A stretch of 64,000 nt of DNA from Sphaerisporangium sp039871875 (lineage in GTDB: Bacteria; Actinomycetota; Actinomycetes; Streptosporangiales; Streptosporangiaceae), in contig NZ_JBDPMD010000049.1 of NCBI RefSeq assembly GCF_039871875.1, positions 1-64,000 on the forward strand. The letters run 5' to 3'. Of the stretch, positions 57,460-64,000 are shown in pieces. Below the pieces are notes generated by a model, which was given only the letters and a program-made list of their open reading frames with translations, was not told where the DNA came from and did no database searches. The position numbers and the translations under genes are program-made. Within the stretch, counting starts at the first letter, position 1. Each line of letters opens with the position of its first letter.

Positions 57460-58848
57460 TCAGGTCTCCTGCCGTACGACGGCGCCGGATTCGCCACCGC
57501 GTCCCGCCGCATCGGCACCGGAGTGGTGAGCGCCGGCGGTGGGGCCCGGAGTGCTCGCGGGGGGTCTGATGAGGCGGAGGGACATCCAGGCGGCCGCGGC
57601 GCAGAGGAGGCCCGCGGTGTACCAGGCGGCGGTGTAGTGGCCCAGGTGGTCTCGGGTCAAGCCGGCTGCTGTGGCGGCCAGGGCGGCGCCTATCTGGTGG
57701 GAGGCGAAGACCCAGCCGAAGACCACGGCGCCGTTCTTGCCGTAGATGGTGCGGCACAGGGCCACGGTGGGGGGAACGGTGGCCACCCAGTCGAGGCCGT
57801 AGAAGATGATGAACACCAGCATGCTGGGCTGGGTGGTCTCGGCGAACAGGGACGGGAGGACGAGGAGGGACAGGCCGCGCAGGGCGTAGTACGCGCCCAG
57901 GAGTTTTGCGGGGTCCACGCGGTCGCTCAGCCAGCCGGAGAGCACGGTGCCGACGATGTCGAACAGGCCCACCAGGGCCAGCAGTCCGGCGGCGGTGGTC
58001 TCGGGCATGCCATGGTCGTGGGCGGCGGGGATGAAGTGGGTGCCGACCAGGCCGTTGGTGCTGGCTCCGCAGATGGCGAAGCCACCCACCAGGTACCAGA
58101 ACGGGCGGGTGCGGGCCGAGGAGCGCAGTACGCTCACCGCCCGTGCCGCCGGGCCGCCGGAGCGGGGTGCCCCGGCGGGCGCCGCGGCGGTGCCGGCCAC
58201 GGGGGCAGGGGTGGGTGGGGCGCCCAGGGCGGTCAGGCCCAGAGTCTTGGGGTGGTCGTGCAGGAGGAACCACACCAAGGGGACCACGGTGAGGGCGGCG
58301 GTGGCCACGACCAGGGCGGCGGTGCGCCAGCCGGGGCCTTGCGCCAGCCAGGCCAGTACGGGGAGGAAGACCAGTTGGCCGGCGGCGCCGCCGGCGGTCA
58401 GGACGCCGGTCACCGTGCCGCGGTGGCGGACGAACCAGCGGTCGGTGACGGTGGCGACGAAGACCAGGGCCATGGAGCCGGTGCCGAGGCCCACCAGGAC
58501 GCCCCAGCAAAGGACCAGTTGCCAGCTCTGGGTCATGAAGACGGTCAGGCCGCTGCCGAGGGAGACGAGAAGCAGGGCGGTCGCCACCACGCGGCGCATG
58601 CCGAAGCGGTCCATCAGGGCGGCGGCGAAGGGGGCGGTGACGCCGAACAGGACGAGGTTCACCGAGACGGCCAGGGAGATGGTGCCCCGGCTCCAGCCGA
58701 ACTCTTCCTCAAGAGGGGTGATCAGCACGCCGGGGGTGGCCCGGAATCCGGCGGCCCCCACGATGGCGACCAAGGCGACACCGGCCACGACCCAGGCCCG
58801 GTGGACACGCGGCCTCTGCGTTTCCGTCGAAGTCATGCCGACCATCAT
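57460..58848 (-). CDS. MFS transporter
   Basis: Up to 462 residues; ATG 58836 (MTSTETQRPRVH) is an alternative start four codons in, and neither has a ribosome site. Twelve membrane segments are visible, split by a central loop (HPKTLGLTALGAPPTPAP). It has the MFS loop motif DRFGMRRVVATALLL between helices 2 and 3, and FGWSRGTISLAVSVNL as in oxalate/formate-antiporter-like members. The substrate is unknown. It diverges from a GlxA-type regulator 59 bp away, which may control it. Confidence 0.92.
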   Translation of the reverse strand: MMVGMTSTETQRPRVHRAWVVAGVALVAIVGAAGFRATPGVLITPLEEEFGWSRGTISLAVSVNLVLFGVTAPFAAALMDRFGMRRVVATALLLVSLGSGLTVFMTQSWQLVLCWGVLVGLGTGSMALVFVATVTDRWFVRHRGTVTGVLTAGGAAGQLVFLPVLAWLAQGPGWRTAALVVATAALTVVPLVWFLLHDHPKTLGLTALGAPPTPAPVAGTAAAPAGAPRSGGPAARAVSVLRSSARTRPFWYLVGGFAICGASTNGLVGTHFIPAAHDHGMPETTAAGLLALVGLFDIVGTVLSGWLSDRVDPAKLLGAYYALRGLSLLVLPSLFAETTQPSMLVFIIFYGLDWVATVPPTVALCRTIYGKNGAVVFGWVFASHQIGAALAATAAGLTRDHLGHYTAAWYTAGLLCAAAAWMSLRLIRPPASTPGPTAGAHHSGADAAGRGGESGAVVRQET

Positions 58849-58907
58849 GGAGCGCCAGGTAGAGGGGCACGAGTGGCCGGAAAGCCAATATGTGAAAGAA
58901 TCCGGCC

Positions 58908-59882
58908 ATGCCGCATCGTGTCGTCGTCGTCGCCCTGGACCACTTCGCCGGGCTGGACCTCGGCATCCCCGGCCAGGTCTTCCGTGTCGCCCAGGCCGGG
59001 GAGGGCCGGCCGCTGTACGAGGTCGTCACCTGCAGCCCGGGCGGACGGCCGGTGCGGGGGCACGACGGGTACCGCGTGCTGCCCGACCACGACCTCGGCG
59101 TGCTGGACACCGCCGACACCGTGGTGGTGCCCGGCGTGCTCGACGGACCGCCGCTCAACGAGGGCGTCATCGACGGCGAGCTGCGCGCGGCCCTGCGCCG
59201 GGCGGCCGGGCGGTCACGGGTGATGTCCATCTGCACCGGCGCGTTCGTGCTCGCCGCGGCGGGCCTGCTGGACGGCCGTCCCGCCACCACGCACTGGCGG
59301 CACGCGGCCCGGTTCCGCGCGCTGTTCCCCCACGTGCCGCTCGACCAGGACGTATTGTTCATCGACGACGGCGACCTGCTCACCTCGGCGGGGGTCGCCG
59401 CCGGCATCGACCTGTGCCTGCACGTCGTGCGCCGCGACCACGGCAGCGAGGTCGCCAACCACGCGGCGCGGCGCTGCGTCACCCCGCCGTGGCGGGAGGG
59501 CGGCCAGGCGCAGTTCATCGAACGGCCGCTGCCCGAGCCGGGCGGCAACACCACCGGCCCCACCCGCGACTGGATGCTCGGCAGGCTCGGGGAACGCCAC
59601 GACCTGAGCGCCCAGGCGAGGCACGCCGGCATGAGCGTGCGCACGTTCACCCGCCGCTTCCGCGAGGAGACGGGCCTCAGCCCCGCCCAGTGGCTCATCC
59701 TCCGCCGTGTCGAGTACGCCCGCCACCTGCTGGAGACCACCGACCTGCCGGTGGACCAGGTCGCCGAGCGCGCGGGGTTCGGCACGTCCGTCTCCCTGCG
59801 CCAGCACCTGCACGCCACGGTCGGCCTGTCCCCCCAGACCTACCGCGTCACCTTCCGGCAGCCGGCCCCCGTGAAGGTGTGA
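58908..59882 (+). CDS. GlxA-family transcriptional regulator (DJ-1/PfpI + AraC)
   Basis: 324 residues. The N-terminal DJ-1/PfpI-like domain has VVVVALDHFAGLDLGIPGQV and SICTGAFVLAAAGLLDGR with the nucleophile-position Cys109. The C-terminal AraC HTH (~220-315) shows ARHAGMSVRTFTRRFREETG and VDQVAERAGFGTSVSLRQHL. It is likely a ligand-sensing activator or repressor of the divergent MFS gene. Its stop is one base from that of the convergent DUF1707 gene. Confidence 0.93.
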   Translation: MPHRVVVVALDHFAGLDLGIPGQVFRVAQAGEGRPLYEVVTCSPGGRPVRGHDGYRVLPDHDLGVLDTADTVVVPGVLDGPPLNEGVIDGELRAALRRAAGRSRVMSICTGAFVLAAAGLLDGRPATTHWRHAARFRALFPHVPLDQDVLFIDDGDLLTSAGVAAGIDLCLHVVRRDHGSEVANHAARRCVTPPWREGGQAQFIERPLPEPGGNTTGPTRDWMLGRLGERHDLSAQARHAGMSVRTFTRRFREETGLSPAQWLILRRVEYARHLLETTDLPVDQVAERAGFGTSVSLRQHLHATVGLSPQTYRVTFRQPAPVKV

Positions 59883-59883
59883 G

Positions 59884-60468
59884 TCACCACTGCCAGCGCA
59901 GGAAGCGGCGCCGGGTGCGGGTGACCAGGGTGCCGGCCCGCTGCTTGCCGCGGACCACGACGTGCAGGCCGTCCCCCGCGAACGAGGAGGCGGTCACGCC
60001 GCGCACCCGGGAGCTGCCCGCGACGAGCTCGACGTTGTCGATGTCCACCGTGGAGCCGGGCGGCAGCACCAGGATGGTGGAGCCCGCGTAGACGTCCAGG
60101 TCGATGTAGATGACGGGGTGGGAGATCACGGCCTCGGTGAAGTCGAGCTTCACGGTGCCCGCCTTGGCGGTCACGACGAGCTGCCGGGGCACCACCCACC
60201 GCCCGCGGCGCTTCAGCGTGGCCGCCGTGGTGCGCAGGTCGGCCCGCTCCGGGGCGACGGACGTGAGCGGGCTGCCGGGCAGGTCGGCGACGTACTGCTC
60301 CACCTCGGCGAACGTCCGCGCGGTGAACACCCCGGTGAGCCGCTGGTCGAACTCCTCCAGCGTCAGACGGCCCTCACCGTGCGCGGTGCGCAACCGCTCG
60401 GCGACCCGCTCACGATCGGCGTCCGACATCCGCGTCTCCGGGACGCGCGGGACTGAATCTCCGCTCAC
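59884..60468 (-). CDS. DUF1707 protein with cell-wall-active antibiotic response-like domain
   Basis: 194 residues from GTG 60468; TAGAGT exactly seven bases upstream indicates a leaderless mRNA. The N-terminal DUF1707 motif is RMSDADRERVAERLRTAHGE, then GRLTLEEFDQRL. The C-terminal half (VISHPVIYIDLDVYAGSTIL, PPGSTVDIDNVELVAGSSRV) follows the repetitive beta-strand pattern of LiaF/DUF2154-type domains. It has no membrane segment. It is perhaps linked to envelope stress sensing. Confidence 0.85.
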   Translation of the reverse strand: MSGDSVPRVPETRMSDADRERVAERLRTAHGEGRLTLEEFDQRLTGVFTARTFAEVEQYVADLPGSPLTSVAPERADLRTTAATLKRRGRWVVPRQLVVTAKAGTVKLDFTEAVISHPVIYIDLDVYAGSTILVLPPGSTVDIDNVELVAGSSRVRGVTASSFAGDGLHVVVRGKQRAGTLVTRTRRRFLRWQW

Positions 60469-60529
60469 GACGCAAACTCTAGAGGATGGGACGCGAAACG
60501 CTCGCGGCCAGGAAATCGTCACCTGTGGG

Positions 60530-60602
60530 TGGAGCTATGGGGATTCGAACCCCAGACCTCCTCCATGCCATGGAGGCGCGCTACCAACTGCGCTATAGCC
60601 CC
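60530..60602 (-). tRNA. tRNA-Ala (GGC)
   Basis: A 73-base cloverleaf on the minus strand. Acceptor GGGGCTA pairs TAGCTCC, with discriminator A. D arm is GCGC-AGTTGGTA-GCGC. Anticodon stem CCTCC/GGAGG holds loop ATGGCAT with anticodon GGC. T arm is GGGG-TTCGAAT-CCCC. The 3' CCA is not encoded. It lies 61 bp upstream of the DUF1707 gene start. Confidence 0.97.
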
Positions 60603-60967
60603 TGGTCGCGCCGTACGCCCGGCTCGGGACGGCGGCACGAGGCATCAGTGTATCGGAGGCCGGCCCCCGGGCCGAACCGGCGGCGGATCGGCCGCGTTCC
60701 GGGCGCGGAGGCATCAGGATGGAGAAGGATCGCCACGGGTCCGGATACGGAAAGGATCGAACCGACTACAAAACGTGGCGGGGTTTGCTAGTTTCTGAGA
60801 AACAGCGGCCAGGGGAGGCCGCTCGCCGGTCCGTGGGGAGCCGCCCGGCCGCCTGGCGGGGGAGCGTTCCATCGCGGCCCCCGGCTGCGGTCCCGGCGAC
60901 GGGGAGACCGCCGCGCGGGGTGGGGACAAGATCGCGCAACGTGATTTCTGGAAGGTCAGGATCGGAC
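60603..60967. other. 365-bp spacer between the tRNA and the EF-hand gene
   Basis: No gene is recognised. The EF-hand frame is open back to ATG 60719, but that extension is Arg/Pro/Gly-rich and lacks a ribosome site, so it is probably 5' untranslated. A small hairpin, GTTTC/GAAAC (60791-60803), is the only structure noted. Confidence 0.5.
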
Positions 60968-61516
60968 ATGCAGCCGAGCCCGCTGGAACTCAACGCCGGA
61001 TCCGCGTTCGACATAACCGACGTCGGCCAGGACGGCTTCCTGGACAAAGAAGACATGGACCTCGTGGGCCTGCAGGTGGCCGACCGGCTGGGCCTGGCCG
61101 CCGAGGCCCCCGCCCGCAGCCGGCTGCGGGACGCCTACATGCGGGTCTGGGAGAACGTCCTGACCGCCGTGGGCGCCGACGCGTCCGGCCGGGTCAGCAG
61201 GCGCCGGTACGTCGAGTACGCCGCCTCGCCCCGGCTGGACCGCACCGGCTTCATCGTGGACATCGTGTGGCCCATCACCGAGGCCCTGTGGGACGCCCTC
61301 GACACCGACGGCGACCAGCGGCTCAGCATGGCCGAGTACCTCCACCTGTGGTCGGCGTACGACGTGGAGACCTCCGAGGCCCGCGAGGCGTTCATCCTGC
61401 TGGACACCGACGGCGACGGCCACCTCGGCAGGGACGAGTTCGCCCAGGCGATGTACGACTTCTACTTCAGCCCGGACCCGAAGAAGACCGCCATCCCCAT
61501 CCTCGGCCGCTGCTGA
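60968..61516 (+). CDS. EF-hand calcium-binding protein (calerythrin-like)
   Basis: 182 residues from ATG 60968. Four EF-hand loops: DVGQDGFLDKED (18-29), a degenerate GADASGRVSRRR (69-80) lacking Asp at position 1 and Glu at position 12, DTDGDQRLSMAE (112-123) and DTDGDGHLGRDE (146-157). Three loops keep Ca ligands. The pattern, with a degenerate second loop, is that of the sarcoplasmic-calcium-binding-protein-like calerythrins of actinomycetes. It is cytoplasmic and likely a Ca buffer or sensor; no partner is visible. Confidence 0.92.
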   Translation: MQPSPLELNAGSAFDITDVGQDGFLDKEDMDLVGLQVADRLGLAAEAPARSRLRDAYMRVWENVLTAVGADASGRVSRRRYVEYAASPRLDRTGFIVDIVWPITEALWDALDTDGDQRLSMAEYLHLWSAYDVETSEAREAFILLDTDGDGHLGRDEFAQAMYDFYFSPDPKKTAIPILGRC

Positions 61517-61530
61517 CCCCGGCGGGGACG

Positions 61531-61557
61531 GCGGCGGCCCGGGAGACGGGCCGCCGC
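61531..61557. terminator. Hairpin terminator between EF-hand and vWA genes
   Basis: Eleven-base arms GCGGCGGCCCG and CGGGCCGCCGC around a GGAGA loop, between convergent stops at 61516 and 61569. Confidence 0.8.
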
Positions 61558-61568
61558 GCGTGAGGCCG

Positions 61569-63041
61569 TCAGTGCAGTGACCGCGCCGCCCGGATCAGCT
61601 CGGCGAGTTCGGTGACCATCGGGTCCTCGGTCTCGGCGGCCAGGCGGGACGCGTGGCCCGCCAGGCCGTCGAGTTCCTCGCCGAACATCGCGGCGTCGGC
61701 CTCCCGGAGCCGTTCGGCGAACGCGGCGGCGACCACGCCCACCTGGAACCGCGGCGTCGTGCCCCGCCACAACCCGCCGGACAGTTCGCCGACGTCGATC
61801 CCGCGGGCGGCCTCGGCGGGCGCGCGGCTGTCGGGGTCCAGCCACCGCACCGTCGCCATCGCCACCTGCCCGGACGCCCCGGGGCGCAGCGTCAGCGCGT
61901 ACAGCGCGGTGACCGCGTGGCCGGGACCCACCTCGCCGCCGTCCTTGGCGTCGTCGCGGAAGTCGCCCTCGGCCAGCGCCCGGTTCTCGTACCCGAGCAG
62001 CCGGTAGGAGGCGACGGTCGCCGGGTTGAACGCCACCTGCGCCTTGGCGTCCCTGGCCCGCAGGTCGAGGTTGGCCGTCAACCCTTGGGTGAACGCCTGG
62101 CGCGCCTCCTCCGGCGTGGCCACGTAGATCGCCGAGCCGTCGCCGTTGTCGGCGAGCCGCTCCATCAGGGCGTCGCCGTACTCCCGCCCGACGCCGACGC
62201 ACAGCAGCGTGATCCGCCGCGCGGCGTGGTCGCGCACCCGGTCGAGGATGCCGTTCCAGGTGGTGTCGCCGGTGTTGGCGAGGCCGTCGGACAGCAGCAC
62301 GACCCGGTTGGTGGCCACCGGCCGGTACGCGCGGGCCGCCTCCTCGTACCCGGTGACCAGCCCTTTCTCCAGGTTGGTGGACCCCTCGGCCTGGAGCTCG
62401 TCGATCGCCGCGTGCAGGTCGGCGCGCCGGTCGGCCGGGGTCATGGACAGGCGCAGCCGCGCCTGGTCGCCGAACGACACGATGGACACCTGGTCCCCCG
62501 GCCCGAGCCGGTCCACCAGGGTGTGCAGGGCGTCGCGCACCAGGTCGAGCCGCCCCGGCTCGGCCATGGAGCCGGACACGTCCACCACGAACGTGAGGTT
62601 GGCGGGCCTGCGGCCGGCCTCGTCGAGCGACCTGGTCTGCAGGCCGACCCGCAGCAGCGCGGACCCTTCGGTGGCCCCGCGCGCCCCGTCCAGGTGCACG
62701 GCGAAGCCGTCGCCGTCCGGCTCGGCGTACCCCTGGGCGAACGCGTTGACGAACTCCTCGGTGCGGACGTCCGCCGGGTCGGGGCGCACGCCGTCGCGCA
62801 GCTTGCCGCGGGCGTAGCCGTAGGAGGCGGTGTCGACGTCGAGGGCGAAGGTGGAGACGGACCCGGTGGGCTCGGGCCCTTCGGCCGGAGGGGTGCCGGA
62901 GCTGGTGGGCGCGGGCCGGGCGGGGGCGCCGGACGGCTCACGGTCCCGGCCGGCGTCGTTGGGCGTCGGGCCGCTGCCACAGGCGACGGCGAGGAACAGA
63001 AGGACAACCAGGGCGCAGATGATGCGGGCACGTGTCTTCAA
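61569..63041 (-). CDS. von Willebrand factor A lipoprotein (DUF3520 type)
   Basis: 490 residues from TTG 63041, six bases after GAGGAGG, which decides the start over ATG 63074. The lipoprotein signal ends in LAVAC with Cys21. A Pro/Ser linker is followed by the VWA N-terminal segment (STFALDVDTASYGYARGKL). The VWA domain has MIDAS residues DVSGSM at 154-159, and VVLLSDGLANTGDTTWNGIL. A C-terminal DUF3520 region completes the protein. It is anchored outside the membrane and probably binds a partner through a metal ion; the partner is unknown. Confidence 0.92.
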   Translation of the reverse strand: MKTRARIICALVVLLFLAVACGSGPTPNDAGRDREPSGAPARPAPTSSGTPPAEGPEPTGSVSTFALDVDTASYGYARGKLRDGVRPDPADVRTEEFVNAFAQGYAEPDGDGFAVHLDGARGATEGSALLRVGLQTRSLDEAGRRPANLTFVVDVSGSMAEPGRLDLVRDALHTLVDRLGPGDQVSIVSFGDQARLRLSMTPADRRADLHAAIDELQAEGSTNLEKGLVTGYEEAARAYRPVATNRVVLLSDGLANTGDTTWNGILDRVRDHAARRITLLCVGVGREYGDALMERLADNGDGSAIYVATPEEARQAFTQGLTANLDLRARDAKAQVAFNPATVASYRLLGYENRALAEGDFRDDAKDGGEVGPGHAVTALYALTLRPGASGQVAMATVRWLDPDSRAPAEAARGIDVGELSGGLWRGTTPRFQVGVVAAAFAERLREADAAMFGEELDGLAGHASRLAAETEDPMVTELAELIRAARSLH

Positions 63042-63166
63042 CGGAGCCTCCTCGGTCACCCCGTTCGACGGCATCCGCGCCGCTCCGGGCCGGACCCGTC
63101 ACCCAAGCGACAGGCAACCGTGCCCGGTCCGTGACCGCGCCCGCGCGGGCCGCGGCACAGGAGCGA

Positions 63167-63829
63167 TCAGAAGGTGTTCCTGCGGCAGTTGAGGAAGAGC
63201 TGCATCTCCAGCGGCTCCTCGTCGGTGGCGGGGATGTACGCGAGGTCCATCTGCTCGCGGACGCTGAACCCGGCCTCCTCGACCACCGCCCGCAGCGCGG
63301 CCCTGGCGTACCCGGTGAGGCGCAGCGGCGTGCCCAGCACCCGGACGGGGGCGTCGTCGACGTCCATCTCGACCATGCCGACGGCGAGCCACCCGCCGGG
63401 CACCAGCCGCTCGTGGATGCGCAGCAACGAGAGCATGATCTCGTCGCGGGGCAACATCGACAGGGAGAAGAACGCGACCACCGCGTCGAACCGGCCGATC
63501 CTGCCGTCGAGCTCCACCACGTCCATCAGGCGCAGGTCGGCCTCGGGGACGTGCTTGGAGGCGAGGTCGAGCATGACCGGCGAGATGTCGATGCCGATCA
63601 CCTCGCATCCGGCGTCGGTGAGCTGACGCGCCGTGGGGAGACCGGTGCCGCAGCCGACGTCCAGCACGCGGGCGCCGGGCCGCAACCGCCGCAATACCCA
63701 CTCCGCGGACGCGATCTGCCCTCCTTTGTAGGGAAACGCCTCGTCGTACCGCTCGCCTATGCGGTCGAAGGCCTCAGCCTGCGCGGCCCGGTGCGACGGG
63801 CGCGAGCATTCCGCTGACATTCCATCCAC
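63167..63829 (-). CDS. Class I SAM-dependent methyltransferase
   Basis: Up to 220 residues; ATG 63829 and ATG 63820 are both possible. The SAM site is RVLDVGCGTGLPTARQLTDA, followed by EVIGIDISPVMLDLASKHVP and the acidic LRLMDVVELD. It is a Methyltransf_11/25-type enzyme with a free choice of substrate; nothing nearby reveals it. It is 125 bp upstream of the vWA lipoprotein gene on the same strand. Confidence 0.9.
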   Translation of the reverse strand: MDGMSAECSRPSHRAAQAEAFDRIGERYDEAFPYKGGQIASAEWVLRRLRPGARVLDVGCGTGLPTARQLTDAGCEVIGIDISPVMLDLASKHVPEADLRLMDVVELDGRIGRFDAVVAFFSLSMLPRDEIMLSLLRIHERLVPGGWLAVGMVEMDVDDAPVRVLGTPLRLTGYARAALRAVVEEAGFSVREQMDLAYIPATDEEPLEMQLFLNCRRNTF

Positions 63830-64000
63830 CCAACGCTGAAAGCATCATGTGTCTTAAGTAGATAGAGGCATATCACAGGCTAAGTCAAGGGCAGTCAGGA
63901 CGAGAGTTGACTACATGGGGTACGACGGCGGAATGGAACGGTACTTTCCCCGCAGGATGAACATTTCACCTGCTGATCGCCAGGTTCCGGCGGGCCGGAA
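63830..64000. other. Window end: AT-richer spacer and possible partial ORF
   Basis: 63840-63915 is less GC-rich than the rest, as promoters here are. An ORF could start at ATG 63915 (MGYDGGMERYFPRRMNISPA) and run off the window end. No ribosome site is clear, and too little is present to name a family. Confidence 0.35.

Overview
The window is very GC-rich, with strong third-position GC bias, GTG/TTG starts, GGAGG ribosome sites and several apparently leaderless genes. It carries B12-dependent nrdJ next to nrdR, XRE/DUF397 gene pairs, LexA boxes of the actinobacterial TCGAAC type and a 10-methyl fatty acid gene pair. This points to a filamentous actinomycete, most likely of the Streptosporangiales (Nonomuraea, Streptosporangium or Actinomadura-like). 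The genus is inference.

Layout. 1-7.4 kb is a graveyard. A thioredoxin-reductase-like gene is frameshifted and also split by an IS110-family element. Two large regulator genes (BTAD/AAA and XRE/NB-ARC) are broken by frameshifts. 7.5-10.2 kb holds a DUF397/XRE pair, a HATPase-type protein and a proline iminopeptidase. 10.2-20.8 kb is a sugar-utilisation locus: alpha-xylosidase (GH31), a three-gene ABC importer and a secreted GH3 enzyme in one operon, diverging from a GH42 beta-galactosidase. Two matching TTAGTTTG operators, exactly 80 bp apart, each overlie one of the divergent promoters. 20.8-22.5 kb has two short ORFs, an MBL hydrolase and a small RHH-like protein.

22.5-31.9 kb is core: nrdR-nrdJ behind paired NrdR boxes, lexA behind SOS boxes, and leuS behind a leucine-rich leader peptide and an intrinsic terminator (a readable attenuator). 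A large Pro/Gln-rich membrane protein follows. 31.9-40.7 kb is a lipid locus: P450, GMC oxidoreductase, acyl-CoA ligase, the tmsA/tmsB-type pair for 10-methyl-branched fatty acids, and an alpha-methylacyl-CoA racemase-like enzyme. 41-48.8 kb has guaB1, a stress-type membrane protein, an FKBP, an ATP-dependent DNA ligase, an RlpA-like protein and small membrane proteins. Tandem repeats are unusually dense from 43.5 to 52.7 kb.

48.8-64 kb has a broken alpha/beta hydrolase, a divergent leaderless pair (CGNR and NmrA-like), a DUF4192 protein with an internal pentapeptide repeat, EI24, Maf, a second membrane protein whose ectodomain matches the one at 30 kb, a PTH2-type protein, an MFS/GlxA divergent pair, a DUF1707 protein, tRNA-Ala(GGC), an EF-hand protein, a vWA lipoprotein and a methyltransferase.

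The most striking items are the IS110 element, whose bridge-RNA guide segments can be matched to its own ends and to the interrupted gene, the leuS attenuator, and the paired operators of the xylosidase locus. No CRISPR array, prophage, replication origin or large biosynthetic cluster was seen.
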